Below are positions 18,466 to 28,189 of a stretch of DNA of 64,000 nt, in pieces (within the stretch, counting starts at the first letter, position 1; every line of letters begins with the position of its first letter). The stretch comes from Candidatus Dependentiae bacterium (GTDB taxonomy: Bacteria; Babelota; Babeliae; Babelales; UBA12411): NCBI GenBank assembly GCA_003511165.1, contig DOJW01000008.1, positions 123,645-187,644 of the forward strand, given 5' to 3'. Both the position numbers and the translations under genes were made by a program. Under the pieces are notes generated by a model. The model worked only from the letters and a program-made list of their open reading frames with translations. It searched no databases and was not told the origin of the DNA.

Positions 18466-19299
18466 ATGAAAAAACACCAAAAATTCGATAAAAAACCATA
18501 TTTTTCTTATCACAATCGCGACGAAAATGATGGATTTCCAAGAAAAAAGAAAGCCTACGGTCAGCATTTTTTGAGGAAACAATCAGTCGTTGACCATATG
18601 ATTGCTGAAGTAAAAATTGATGAAAACACAACAATTATGGAAATCGGGTGTGGTGACGGATTTTTAACTGAGTCAATTTTATCTCAAACAAACTGTAAAA
18701 ACTTAATTTGCTACGAAATTGATCCAGAATGGGCAGAAGTTGTAAGAAATAAAATATCAGATCCAAGACTCGAAATTATAGAAAAAAATATCTTAGAAGT
18801 TGAGTTTGAAAGTTTAAAAGAAAAACAACCACTCGTTATACTCGCAAACCTTCCATATCAAATAACATTTCCAATATTTTTCTTATTTTTGAAACATAAA
18901 CATCTTTTCAATGAAGGTGTTGTAATGATTCAAGAAGAAGTTGCACAAAAAATAGTTTCCAAAACTGGAAAAAGTTACAGCGCAACAAGTTTATTTTTAC
19001 AAAATCATTTCGAATTCAAATTGCTAGAAAAAGTAGAACCGGGAGCATTTAGCCCACCGCCAAAAGTTTTTTCACGTCTGATTTATTTCAAACCAAAAAG
19101 CGAAACTCTGCAAATACCACAAGAAGAGAATTTTTGGAAATTTCTAAAACTTTGTTTCCATCAACCACGAAGAACCCTAAGAAATAACTTGGTATCAAAT
19201 CATTACAGTCTTGAAACTTTTTCAGAAAAATTTTTAAATTCTCGCGCTCAGCAACTTTCAATACATGATTTTTTAGAAGCTTGGTCTAAATTAATTTAA
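18466..19299 (+). CDS. rsmA: 16S rRNA adenine-1518/1519 N6-dimethyltransferase
   Basis: A 277-residue KsgA/RsmA methyltransferase that dimethylates two adjacent adenines near the 3' end of 16S rRNA. Visible motifs are KKAYGQHFLRK, the SAM loop IMEIGCGDGFLTE, the catalytic NLPYQIT (N-L-P-Y), FSPPPKVFSRLIYF and the C-terminal FHQPRRTLRNNL. A basic N-terminal extension of about 25 residues precedes the usual start. It is divergent from ssrA and overlaps the convergent NUDIX gene by 4 bp. Confidence 0.95.
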   Translation: MKKHQKFDKKPYFSYHNRDENDGFPRKKKAYGQHFLRKQSVVDHMIAEVKIDENTTIMEIGCGDGFLTESILSQTNCKNLICYEIDPEWAEVVRNKISDPRLEIIEKNILEVEFESLKEKQPLVILANLPYQITFPIFFLFLKHKHLFNEGVVMIQEEVAQKIVSKTGKSYSATSLFLQNHFEFKLLEKVEPGAFSPPPKVFSRLIYFKPKSETLQIPQEENFWKFLKLCFHQPRRTLRNNLVSNHYSLETFSEKFLNSRAQQLSIHDFLEAWSKLI

Positions 19300-19928
19300 A
19301 TCTTTTTTAAATAATCAAAAACAATTTTGCTCCAAGATTCCATCTTCGTATAAAATCGCAAGAGTTCAGGAATTGAATACAAATTTCCTTGTTTTAATTC
19401 CGAACGAACATCAATTCTGCTACTATCGCCTTCAAGCAAAAAAATAAATCCCGTGTGAACGGATCCTACAGCATCACTTTCGTCATTTAATAATCCAATA
19501 GGTTTGATATTAAAAGAACCACCATAATAAATCTCTTCTGAAAATTCTCTTGTAGCCCAAGATGTTATATCTCCATTTACAAGATCTTCTTTTCGAATAT
19601 GGCCACCTATTCCCAAAGAATATTTATTTTTCAATCTTGATTCAGAAGCAGATGATTTCCGCTGCATAAGAAAAAATTTATCTTTATAAGAAAAAACTAA
19701 ATAAGGGATAATTTGCTTATAATTGGTATCTTCTTCTACTAAACTTCTTTTTAAAAAAATTCCTTTAGACAATATCAATTTTTCATATTCCGCTACATCA
19801 ACAAATTGTAAACCGTCAATTACTCCATACGGAAATAAAAATTCACGTCTTACGACTAGAATCTCCTCTTCAACAGAATTTAATATTATTTTGGGATTTT
19901 TACTTTTTTGAATTTTGCAGGACTGCAT
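19296..19928 (-). CDS. NUDIX-family hydrolase (COG4112-like)
   Basis: A 210-residue protein. The central part has a beta-strand pair (IPYLVFSYKDKFFLMQRK), then YSLGIGGHIRKEDL and ATREFSEEI, which corresponds to the NUDIX box (G-x5-E-x7-R-E-x-x-E-E) with an altered first half. The arrangement, with a long N-terminal segment and GIGGHI, matches the COG4112 subgroup of predicted phosphoesterases. The REFSEEI core keeps the metal-binding glutamates. Start chosen at 19928 with AGGAG seven bases upstream. Substrate unknown. Confidence 0.78.
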   Translation of the reverse strand: MQSCKIQKSKNPKIILNSVEEEILVVRREFLFPYGVIDGLQFVDVAEYEKLILSKGIFLKRSLVEEDTNYKQIIPYLVFSYKDKFFLMQRKSSASESRLKNKYSLGIGGHIRKEDLVNGDITSWATREFSEEIYYGGSFNIKPIGLLNDESDAVGSVHTGFIFLLEGDSSRIDVRSELKQGNLYSIPELLRFYTKMESWSKIVFDYLKKI

Positions 19929-20008
19929 AAAAGACTCCTACTTAATAAAAAGATTTTTAAGCTTTACCAAAGCTAAAAAAGAAATTAATTCTAAAGATAA
20001 TAAACTAA

Positions 20009-20054
20009 AAAAGCTCAATCTAAAACATAATTTTAATTTTTAGATTGAGCTTTT
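20009..20054 (-). terminator. Intrinsic terminator after the C11 protease gene
   Basis: A 17-bp perfect stem (20009-20025 with 20038-20054, core GCTCAATCTAAAA) and a T-run on the minus strand, 18 bases past the stop of the protease gene. Confidence 0.9.
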
Positions 20055-20072
20055 GTTTTATTTTATGGAATT

Positions 20073-21551
20073 TTATCGCATATTATCTACCAAAAACTGC
20101 ACCCACAAGGTGTTTTTGGCAAATTCTGTTTTCATGTAAGAATTATCAACATTAGAACTTTTTGGAAAATATATTGAAATACCTTTTGCTCTAGCAATAT
20201 TTTTCCCAACAGTATTAGCTATAACAATTTTTTCAATTGCCTTCATTCCAACCCATAAATCATTTTTTAAATTTTCAATCTCACCAGATTTGAAATTAAT
20301 ATCACTCGACTCTGCAAGAAGCGTTAACTCATCCTCACTTGATACAATAGAAGATGAAATCTCGTCAAGTAGTGACATTGTATTATCTTGAACTTGCAAT
20401 TCAACTTTATCTGATGATGTAGTCGATGTTAAATCCAAACAATTTGTTGGAGTTTCCGTAAGATCTTTAAAAACCAAATTTTCTCTATTTTCTACATCTT
20501 TAGAATTATTTAAAAATTCATTTGATATAACATAATTAACAAATCCATCATTTATTTCACTTGGAGACTTTTTACCAGCTTTTAATTGATTATAAAGTTC
20601 AGAATAAAAAGAATGTAAATCAACATAAATAGGAACATTAAATTGTGCGCAATTATTTCTAGCAGATCTAATAACATTAGTAAAAGAGTTACCATAAAGT
20701 TTTTTACAATTTTGAATACCTATCAAAATTTGATTCAAATTATTTTTCAAAATTTCAATTTCACTAATATTTACAGCTGATTGTGTGTACCAATCAAATC
20801 GCTTTTCATAAAATCTTTTATAAGCATCAACAATTAGGTACCCAAGCTGCGAAGCGTTTAAACTTTTTGAATTTAAATCTTTAAATATTTCTGAGAAAAA
20901 CCAACCATCTGCATGCTCTTGCTCTTGAGATGCAACCAAATATTCAACTCTATCTTTTATTTGATAATCGGTTTCTAGCGATGCCATCAAACATGCATCA
21001 AGACCCAAAAGTTCTAATTTTTTACCACCCAAAACATCTCTTTTAATACCATCTAACATTTCAACTAATTGCTGATTATTTAAATATGTTCTATTTTCCC
21101 AATCAAAAAGAATTCCTCGATTAGCAAAATAAGATGGATCTATAGGACCGCTTCCATGACCAGACAAAATCAATGCATAATGTTTTGCAGGATATTTTGC
21201 AACACCCCATTTAAAAAAATCAATCACATCTTTTGCAATATTTTTACCTGTAAGCGCGGAAGTATGATAATCCAAATCTATCGAGCCTTTTTGAACTTTG
21301 TATCGCCATGTTCCTATTTTTTTAGGTTGTTCCCACTGCACAACAACATTCAATTTATCGCTAGAACCGACCTTTGCCATATCTCTTAAATTTTTGGCAA
21401 AAAAATTGTTTAAATCATTTTTTGTCTGTGCATAAACAAAAAATGACCACTCTGCTACCTTTACATCTTTGAGAGCGTGTGCATTTAGCTGACAAAATAC
21501 AAAAAATGTAATTATCAAAAATTTTAAAATAGATAATTTAGTTTTGTTCAT
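20073..21551 (-). CDS. Exported clostripain-type (C11) cysteine protease
   Basis: A 492-residue protein with a signal peptide (MNKTKLSILKFLIITFFVF ending near NAHA). The clan-CD catalytic dyad is plain: His132 in LILSGHGSGP and Cys187 in LLGLDACLMAS, followed by VEYLVASQEQEHADGW, as in clostripain and gingipain-like C11 peptidases, which cut after basic residues. The C-terminal 200 residues have a serine-rich linker and a segment with GISIYFP. I start at the ATG at 21549-21551; an in-frame GTG 12 bases upstream is an alternative. Likely a secreted or periplasmic protease. Confidence 0.88.
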   Translation of the reverse strand: MNKTKLSILKFLIITFFVFCQLNAHALKDVKVAEWSFFVYAQTKNDLNNFFAKNLRDMAKVGSSDKLNVVVQWEQPKKIGTWRYKVQKGSIDLDYHTSALTGKNIAKDVIDFFKWGVAKYPAKHYALILSGHGSGPIDPSYFANRGILFDWENRTYLNNQQLVEMLDGIKRDVLGGKKLELLGLDACLMASLETDYQIKDRVEYLVASQEQEHADGWFFSEIFKDLNSKSLNASQLGYLIVDAYKRFYEKRFDWYTQSAVNISEIEILKNNLNQILIGIQNCKKLYGNSFTNVIRSARNNCAQFNVPIYVDLHSFYSELYNQLKAGKKSPSEINDGFVNYVISNEFLNNSKDVENRENLVFKDLTETPTNCLDLTSTTSSDKVELQVQDNTMSLLDEISSSIVSSEDELTLLAESSDINFKSGEIENLKNDLWVGMKAIEKIVIANTVGKNIARAKGISIYFPKSSNVDNSYMKTEFAKNTLWVQFLVDNMR

Positions 21552-21728
21552 ACTATCCCCCACTTAATTAAAATACATTTATAACTTTATCCCCTTTTAA
21601 TAAAGTATCGTTAATCAGAGATAAATAAGTCAATATTTACAAATAATCAATTTGTTTTAATGCTAAACAATAATATTTGAATAAAAGAGGAACTTAAAAA
21701 GATGTTTTTTTATCAAAAATTTACATTT

Positions 21729-23408
21729 TTAAGAAACTGAAGGGGTAATAAAAATTAAAAGTTGATGATCTTTAATGTTTTTTCTAGTTCCTTTAAAGAG
21801 GTATCCAAAAAGAGGAATATTACTTATAAGCGGTATTCCAGCCTTATAATCATTTTTTGTATCTTCTATTAATCCGCCGATCATTGTAGTTTGCCCGCTT
21901 TTGAGGGCAACCCTACTGCTCGATCTTGTTGTAGCAATTGTCGGATATTTTGCACCCGCTGCCTGGGATGCGCTAGAATTTTCAACATAAATATCTAAAA
22001 AAATCGACTTTTTATCTGCAGAAACCAGCGGTTTTACTTTTAACTTTGTCCCCACATCTTTATAGGTAGCGGTTGTAATATCTCGCAAACTATCCGCAAT
22101 TGTATCTTTTACAACAGCTTCTATTGGAATACTACTTCCCACCAAAATTTCTGCATCTTCTCCATGATTTGTTAAAATCGAAGGCTTTAAAATTGTTTTT
22201 ACATCTCCTTTTGTCTCAGCAGCATCAAGCTCTAAATTCAATCTTTTTGTATTTAAATCTTTACCACCAAAAACAAACGGTAATTTAATCATTCTTCCAG
22301 CATCACCAGCCGCAGGGAAAAAATTTAACGCCCAATCAACCACATCGGCCGCAGACTGTGCAGCTGGAGCGTTTTTAATACCTTCAGAAGGATTACCTCC
22401 TCCTATAAACCCCCATCCACTTCCCATACTTGCTCTTCTGTTGTAAATTCCAGACCATCGAACGCCGAGACTTTCTTCAAAATCTTTATTTGCAATGACC
22501 ATACGAACTTCGATTTTTACTTGTGGCAAAAAAACATCTATACCTTTCAAAAAACTTTTCATTTCGCCCACTTGGTGCACTCGACCTCTAAAAAGTATTT
22601 TTTTACTCAATTTATCACAAATCAAATAAAATCCTGTTTTCCCAAAATCTTCACCCAAGAGAGATTTCCAAACGTTTTCAATATAAATCTTCACCTCATC
22701 GGTAAATTTAACATTGTTTAAAGTAATAAAATATCTTTCAAACTCTTCAGACTTTGCGCCCAAAATTTTTCTTTTCAAAGATTCATAAATATTTGAAAGT
22801 TTTGCGACGCGATAAACATTCATCTCTTTAGTTAAAACTAGCTCTTCTTTGCTAAATGAAAACAAAATTTTCAAAAATGATGCAAGCGAAACATCTTTTA
22901 AATCTAAACTTGGTACCATCACATCAATATCAGGATCCACAACAAAATTTAATTTTGTTAATTTGCTAGCAAGCATTATCAAATCTGATATTTTTGTATT
23001 TTTCAAAGATATTGAAAGCTTTACAGCTAACTCTTTTTCATCAAATTGTTTTTCTAAATTTTTCCTAATCTCTCCATCAAAAAGCAATTCTTCTTTTTTA
23101 GAATGCTCTATGGCTAAAGCCTGTGGCAAATGGGTCAAAAATTTTTGAAATTTATTTTTATCTTTTGCAAGTATTTTGGCTTCAGCTTCAAGTTCTTTGT
23201 CCGAAGATTTAACAATTTTGCTAACAACATCTTGCACCATTGCGCGATCTTCTTTTTCCTTAATTTGCTGCTCGTTTTCTACCAAATCAGTAAGCAGTGG
23301 AGGAACTTGTGATAAATCAAAAAGCTCTTTAGGTATAATAGTTTCATCACAACAAACAAAACCATAACTTAAAAATGAAATTAAAATTATTTTTAAAATT
23401 TTGCTCAT
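21729..23408 (-). CDS. pilQ: Secretin (PilQ/GspD-type outer-membrane channel)
   Basis: A 559-residue protein with a signal peptide ending in VCC, which may be a lipobox. N-terminal coiled region, then N-domains (LKNTKISDLIMLASKLTKLNFVVDP; IYIENVWKSLLG), then the C-terminal secretin domain: VKIEVRMVIANKDFEESLGVRW, LKPSILTNHGEDAEILVGSSIPI, TYKDVGTKLKVKPLV and the closing GQTTMIGGLIEDTKNDYKAG with IPLFGYLFKG. This builds the outer-membrane ring for type IV pili or type II secretion. It is shorter than typical PilQ because AMIN domains are missing. It follows pilP- and pilO-like genes, which favours the pilus assignment. Confidence 0.9.
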   Translation of the reverse strand: MSKILKIILISFLSYGFVCCDETIIPKELFDLSQVPPLLTDLVENEQQIKEKEDRAMVQDVVSKIVKSSDKELEAEAKILAKDKNKFQKFLTHLPQALAIEHSKKEELLFDGEIRKNLEKQFDEKELAVKLSISLKNTKISDLIMLASKLTKLNFVVDPDIDVMVPSLDLKDVSLASFLKILFSFSKEELVLTKEMNVYRVAKLSNIYESLKRKILGAKSEEFERYFITLNNVKFTDEVKIYIENVWKSLLGEDFGKTGFYLICDKLSKKILFRGRVHQVGEMKSFLKGIDVFLPQVKIEVRMVIANKDFEESLGVRWSGIYNRRASMGSGWGFIGGGNPSEGIKNAPAAQSAADVVDWALNFFPAAGDAGRMIKLPFVFGGKDLNTKRLNLELDAAETKGDVKTILKPSILTNHGEDAEILVGSSIPIEAVVKDTIADSLRDITTATYKDVGTKLKVKPLVSADKKSIFLDIYVENSSASQAAGAKYPTIATTRSSSRVALKSGQTTMIGGLIEDTKNDYKAGIPLISNIPLFGYLFKGTRKNIKDHQLLIFITPSVS

Positions 23409-23423
23409 TATAAGCTCACCCTT

Positions 23424-23717
23424 CTAGCTAAGATGCAGAGTAATTTTTTTATCATCATCTTCTAAAATCACATCCTCAAACCTTATTGATGTTACTTTAT
23501 AATTTTCCACAGGATCAGTTGCAAAAACTATATAACTTTTTTTGCCACAAACGATAACCGCACCCATTTTCTCATCCGACTTACAAACAGCCGACAATCG
23601 AAAATGTTCTTGAATATCTTTCTGCGATTTTGGACTGTTTACGAAAAATGGATCACGTGCATTTACAGCCACACCAGATAATAAAAATGTTATAAATAAA
23701 AATTTAAAATTTTTCAT
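23424..23717 (-). CDS. PilP-like pilus assembly protein
   Basis: A 97-residue exported protein (signal peptide MKNFKFLFITFLLSGVAVNA) with the RDPF motif at the start of the mature part and a small beta domain (GAVIVCGKKSYIV, KVTSIRFEDVIL). PilP and GspC HR domains have the same RDPF opening and a single beta-sandwich that contacts the secretin N0 domain. It overlaps the pilO-like gene by 4 bp (ATGA) and lies 15 bases upstream of the secretin. The call rests mainly on context and the RDPF motif. Confidence 0.7.
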   Translation of the reverse strand: MKNFKFLFITFLLSGVAVNARDPFFVNSPKSQKDIQEHFRLSAVCKSDEKMGAVIVCGKKSYIVFATDPVENYKVTSIRFEDVILEDDDKKITLHLS

Positions 23718-24286
23718 AATTTTGCAAAATCTATAAAATCAATAACCCTAAATAGTATTTCCACCTTTAAAAAACCACTATCCATGCGTTTGATCACCAC
23801 TTGTTTAACTTTCAAAAAAGAACTTTTACTCGCTAGATAATCAAAAAAGGAAAACAAACTATCAAATGAACCTTCCGCTTTTAATGAGAATAATTTTTTT
23901 GAATAAATTTTATCTTTAGCTTTTGTTGGCAGATTTATTTCTTCTAAGTCTAAAAATCTTAAATTTTTCTTTTCCAAATTTTCCAAAATTACTTTTATAT
24001 GTTTTTCGACTTTCCACTTTTGGTTTACATTCGAAATTAAAAATTCATTCTCTTTATCCAGCTTTTGCAGCTCATCAAGTTTTGATTGTAACTGATTGCG
24101 TAAAGCTTCACCCTGCTGCAAAGAGTTATTTAGATTTGAAATATTTGAATTTATAGAATTGAAAAAGAAAATTTTAAAAATTAGAAATAAAATAACAATG
24201 ACAAAAATTGGCATAAAAATTTTTGATTTCAACGATAAATCGCGTGCTAAAAAAATTAATTTATTTTCCCTAAAAATTATCGCCAC
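23714..24286 (-). CDS. PilO-like pilus assembly protein
   Basis: A 190-residue protein with about 24 cytoplasmic residues, one transmembrane helix (MPIFVIVILFLIFKIFFF), a coiled coil (LNNSLQQGEALRNQLQSKLDEL) and a C-terminal ferredoxin-like domain, the layout of PilO. It starts with GTG at 24286, and no ATG occurs before the membrane segment. PilM and PilN are not upstream; instead the gene abuts the divergent promoter of the ankyrin gene. The first 68 bases of this gene recur at 28244-28311 as part of a tandem duplication, which shows the duplication breakpoint lies inside it. Confidence 0.72.
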   Translation of the reverse strand: MAIIFRENKLIFLARDLSLKSKIFMPIFVIVILFLIFKIFFFNSINSNISNLNNSLQQGEALRNQLQSKLDELQKLDKENEFLISNVNQKWKVEKHIKVILENLEKKNLRFLDLEEINLPTKAKDKIYSKKLFSLKAEGSFDSLFSFFDYLASKSSFLKVKQVVIKRMDSGFLKVEILFRVIDFIDFAKL

Positions 24287-24428
24287 AAAAAATCCCGCTA
24301 AATTTTTATTATGAAATTGCGCAGTTGATTTTAAGAAATCAAAAAGTTGAAAGTAAAGGATAAAAATAAAAAATCGGTAAAACTTTATTTAAAAGCTTTA
24401 TCTCAAAAACTCAAAAAAGCTCCTAAAC

Positions 24429-24446
24429 TATTATTATTATTATTAT
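24429..24446 (+). repeat. TAT microsatellite, 6 units, upstream of ankyrin gene 1
   Basis: Six perfect TAT units end 79 bases before the ATG of the first ankyrin gene. The paralogue has seven units at the same distance. The segment after it, TTGATT then about 17 bases then TAGAAA, could be a promoter, which would place the repeat just upstream of the -35. Confidence 0.75.
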
Positions 24447-24525
24447 TTTCTTGATTTTTTCATCCCATTTTTTCTAGAAAAGATAAGGTAGTTAACTTTT
24501 AATTTTTAAAAAAGGAAAGACATAA

Positions 24526-27500
24526 ATGAAAGTTTCAAAAATTATAGTTTTAGCTTTGTTTATCGGAAGCATTTTGGGAAATATACGAATTAAATGCGGG
24601 GAAGAAGAAGAAGCAATATCCCGTGCAATTGCAAATATACAAAAAAACTACGACGACGAAATATTAAAACCATATGAACACAATTTAGAAGTTAATCTTA
24701 AAGCGATTAAAGAAATAGAAGGCAATATTAAACAAACTAAAAGCAATCTTGAAAAATCACAATCACAAGATTCAATTGAATATCATAAATCACAACTGGT
24801 TGATCATGAAAAACGTCTTGAAAACGCAATAAAAATATACCTCGATACCATAGAAATTTTTTTAAAAAACGCAGAAAGTAGAAAAAATCTAATACTAGAC
24901 GAAATAGCATATCATATCCAAAGAATAGCTAACCTTACACTACGCAAAGAATTAGACCTAAAACTAAAATTAGAAACAGATCAAATCACAGAAACAATAA
25001 GTAAAAAAAGAGCTCAACTTGAGGAAGAGATTAGACTCATACAAGAAGAAGCTAAACGCCTTAAAGAAGAAATTAAAATTGCAATCGAAAAAAAACAAAA
25101 AGAAGATGAACTCGCAAAAGAAAAAGCTAAAATTGAAGCTGAAGCTAAACAAAAAGAAGATGAAACTACCTTGGGAAAACAAAAAAATATATTTAGAGAT
25201 AATATACGCCTTCATTATTTTAAAATCGCTTGTGAAATACTTTCGGAAATAGAAAGTAAAAACCAAACTAATGATTTTTTTAAATCTATTTGGGACCCTT
25301 CTTTTGACATCAACTCAAAAGATAAAGATGAAAACACAATATTAATTGTTGCTGCGATGCATGGCCTTGATAAATTCGTTACATTTTTACTCGAAAATGG
25401 TGCTGATGCAAATGTAAAAGGAGAATATGAGAGAACGGTCTTCTTCTACCTTAACACTAAAAATATTGCAATCATTTTGATTGATTGGTTGAAAAAAAAT
25501 GGTTTAAATCCTGCTGAATATTTGAATGACCGAGACCTCGATGGAAATACGCCTTTAATGGTTGCAGCAATGCATAGTGCAACTGAGTCACTAAAAATTT
25601 TACTAGATAATGGCGCAAATATTAACGCAAGGAATAACGCTGGCCGCTCTTTTCTTCATTTTATTTATGCAAATCCAAAAGGTATTAGTTATTGGATCGA
25701 AATAGCCAAGACTACTGAGCTAACACCAACATTACCAACAATTGATGAATACTATCGAACCCCTCTATACTGCGCTTTAGAAGAAGGAGAAGATGTAACA
25801 CAATTCACAAAAGAATTAGAAAAACAAAATGCTCCACTGTTTGGCACCAATAGCGAAGGTCAACCGGTCTTCCCATATGCTACAAATAATCCTGCTATTT
25901 TGGTTAAAGCATTAACCGAAGCTGTGCAAAAACAAAGTAGCATGGACGAGGAATCTCAGCAGCGTATTTTGGGTGAAATTCTACTACCTTCAATTTTATT
26001 TCAACACCAAGTCTGTCTACCCCTTATAATAAAAGATCCAAAATTACTGCAAAATACTAAAAAACTATTTAAAGAATTTGCACCTAAAAGAGTTGATGAT
26101 TTTTTTGAAAAAACTATTAACGATGCTAAAAAGAATATTCCTCAAGTTCCTTTGCATCATTTAGCTATATTTATAGATAAAGATGATGAATGGGATGTCA
26201 CTAATAAAGCTATGAGCGTAAAACTTACATCAATGCTTAAACAAGCAGGCACACCATGTCTCGTTATAGGTGGCCATGTACTAAAACATGCGGCCACAAA
26301 CCTGCATAAAGAAAAATTCGATTTTGAAAAAAACTTTTATTTTTTTACAATCAATGATGATAAATTTTTTCCTGTTCTTGTTATTCCTAAAAATTATGCC
26401 GCAAGAAATGTAAGCGATAAATCTCTAATAAATTTGTCAAATTTATCTTGGCTAAGATCTTTAGGTTTTAACCCTAAAAATTTGGTTCATAAAAAATTTG
26501 CCAATATCGACTTCAGTAAAGAGCAAATAATTCCAACTAAAGAATTTGGGGAAAAAACTATTAATCTGGTTAAAAATGTTTTGACTAATGTTAAAGAACG
26601 TGGACGAATTGTATATGTAAGCGGACATGGATATAGTTATATTCGACAAAAAATAGATACTATTTATGAGCGTGCGGTAAACTTACCTTTAAACGCATTT
26701 TTTGATTTAATTAGAGAGTTAGAAGAAAAAGGCACATTGTTCACACACGTTTTAACATGTTACATGGGGGGTGACAATTTATCAGCTTTGGAAAAAGTTA
26801 TGATAAATGATTTTTACAATACAACGCTTGCAACTATGCTGGATACCCATCAAAAAACAAAAAGCACTACTTCCGAAACTCATAATAAAATGTTTTTATC
26901 TGTTGCATCAACAGCAGATGTCTCAACAAGCGGAGACGTTGATACAAATTTATTCTTCCCAGCTGTCGATACGTTTTTCAACTTATTACGATCTGACGCA
27001 GTAAAAGATATGATGCCAAATCTATTTACTTGGCTTACAAGAATGTTTAGAACCGTTGGCGTTCGTAGAGATATTGTGAATTATCCACAAATCAGAATAC
27101 CTGGTAATCAAACATCATTTTATCTTGCAGATATCCATGGAGACTTACAAATAATCAATAGAATGAACACCATGCAAGATCGCTTCACAATCGCACAAAA
27201 AGGGGATAAAAAAGTAGTTAAAATCAATAAACCAAAAGATATTGTCGTTACAAACAAAAATGTTTTGGTAACGTACATCGACCATGTCGAAAACAAAGTA
27301 ATAATCGAAGATAAGGTACCTGTAATACTTGCCATGGGAACTAATGAATATTTCAGAACATTCAGTGAAATATTTGTAGACATACCTGAAATGGATTTTT
27401 TTAATTTTGCTTACAACAGTTTCTACCCTGCAGATTTTGGCGAAGAAATGGGTCATCGCGAAACTTATTTAATGAAAAAACTCACTTTTGCAAATGAAGA

Positions 27501-28146
27501 TATTTTTGAAGATATTGATGTTCCACAAGAAATTGCTTCACAAAAACCACAGACTTTATACAACGTTTATCTCAAAAGAGGATTAGAAGAAAAAGCTGCT
27601 GTTATTTTTTCACTCGGACAAAATCCTACTGACGATGTTTTTGAGATAAATGAAGATAAAGTTGTAAGAAAACTCGAAGGCGAAGAGAAAGAACTTTATT
27701 TAGCTAGAGTTTCGGCAATGCAGGCAGAAGTTGGTCACTACTTTAGTCCACTAGAAGAAAAGCTTCTAAAAAATAGCGCTCTATTCTTACAAGAAAATAA
27801 ACAAGATTTGGCAAAAGTATTTAAAACCGCATTAGTAAAAAGTGTTGTTTTGAGTGGAAGAGATTGCGATAAATTATTGTTATCATATTTAAAACTTCTT
27901 GATACAACTACAGATGAAGAAATATTAACTTCGCTCAAAGAACTTCTTCCTTTTTTGATGCAAAATTACAAAGAAATTCCATCATGGACACTGCTTGAAA
28001 AAATGAAATTTGTAATTTTAAGTTTCAAAGAACTAAAAAAGGAAACAGTCGAAACTTTCGAAAAAATAATAGATAAACTTTTTGAATTCGATGAGAAAAA
28101 TAAAAAAGCATTAAAAGATCTACTAAAGAAAATTACAGTTAAATAA
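24526..28146 (+). CDS. Exported ankyrin-repeat protein with caspase-like domain (copy 1)
   Basis: A 1206-residue protein. Residues 1-23 form a signal peptide (MKVSKIIVLALFIGSILGN). Residues 30-225 are a charged coiled coil. Residues 266-400 hold ankyrin repeats (GADANVK, DGNTPLMVAAMHSATESLKILLDNGANINA). Around 685-760 the motifs GRIVYVSGHGYSYIR (His701) and FTHVLTCYMGGDN (Cys745) have the strand-GHG then strand-C layout of clan-CD (caspase-like) proteases. The C-terminal 150 residues are helical. Start follows AAAAGGAAAGAC. A strong terminator follows. The function is inferred: likely an effector or envelope protein with protease-like activity. It is 5' of a diverged paralogue created by tandem duplication. 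Confidence 0.8.
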   Translation: MKVSKIIVLALFIGSILGNIRIKCGEEEEAISRAIANIQKNYDDEILKPYEHNLEVNLKAIKEIEGNIKQTKSNLEKSQSQDSIEYHKSQLVDHEKRLENAIKIYLDTIEIFLKNAESRKNLILDEIAYHIQRIANLTLRKELDLKLKLETDQITETISKKRAQLEEEIRLIQEEAKRLKEEIKIAIEKKQKEDELAKEKAKIEAEAKQKEDETTLGKQKNIFRDNIRLHYFKIACEILSEIESKNQTNDFFKSIWDPSFDINSKDKDENTILIVAAMHGLDKFVTFLLENGADANVKGEYERTVFFYLNTKNIAIILIDWLKKNGLNPAEYLNDRDLDGNTPLMVAAMHSATESLKILLDNGANINARNNAGRSFLHFIYANPKGISYWIEIAKTTELTPTLPTIDEYYRTPLYCALEEGEDVTQFTKELEKQNAPLFGTNSEGQPVFPYATNNPAILVKALTEAVQKQSSMDEESQQRILGEILLPSILFQHQVCLPLIIKDPKLLQNTKKLFKEFAPKRVDDFFEKTINDAKKNIPQVPLHHLAIFIDKDDEWDVTNKAMSVKLTSMLKQAGTPCLVIGGHVLKHAATNLHKEKFDFEKNFYFFTINDDKFFPVLVIPKNYAARNVSDKSLINLSNLSWLRSLGFNPKNLVHKKFANIDFSKEQIIPTKEFGEKTINLVKNVLTNVKERGRIVYVSGHGYSYIRQKIDTIYERAVNLPLNAFFDLIRELEEKGTLFTHVLTCYMGGDNLSALEKVMINDFYNTTLATMLDTHQKTKSTTSETHNKMFLSVASTADVSTSGDVDTNLFFPAVDTFFNLLRSDAVKDMMPNLFTWLTRMFRTVGVRRDIVNYPQIRIPGNQTSFYLADIHGDLQIINRMNTMQDRFTIAQKGDKKVVKINKPKDIVVTNKNVLVTYIDHVENKVIIEDKVPVILAMGTNEYFRTFSEIFVDIPEMDFFNFAYNSFYPADFGEEMGHRETYLMKKLTFANEDIFEDIDVPQEIASQKPQTLYNVYLKRGLEEKAAVIFSLGQNPTDDVFEINEDKVVRKLEGEEKELYLARVSAMQAEVGHYFSPLEEKLLKNSALFLQENKQDLAKVFKTALVKSVVLSGRDCDKLLLSYLKLLDTTTDEEILTSLKELLPFLMQNYKEIPSWTLLEKMKFVILSFKELKKETVETFEKIIDKLFEFDEKNKKALKDLLKKITVK

Positions 28147-28153
28147 AGATTAA

Positions 28154-28189
28154 AGTGGTATGAATTTTTTTAAATTCATACCACTTTTT
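28154..28189 (+). terminator. Intrinsic terminator of ankyrin gene 1
   Basis: AGTGGTATGAATTT pairs with AAATTCATACCACT (14 bp) around TTTT and is followed by a T-run. It lies 8 bases past the stop. A related hairpin at 33246-33283 has a compensating base-pair change. Confidence 0.92.

Noticed and set aside
20073..21551. C11 protease as a partner of the pilus cluster
   Set aside because: A gap of about 180 bases and no shared motif; adjacency alone is not enough.
24429..24446. TAT repeats read as a CRISPR or satellite array
   Set aside because: Simple trinucleotide repeat with no spacers; no CRISPR array or cas gene was seen anywhere in the window.
25019..25252. Lysine-rich frame overlapping the coiled coil of ankyrin protein 1
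   Set aside because: It arises from the repetitive AAA/GAA composition of the real frame; no ribosome site, and the paralogue does not conserve it.
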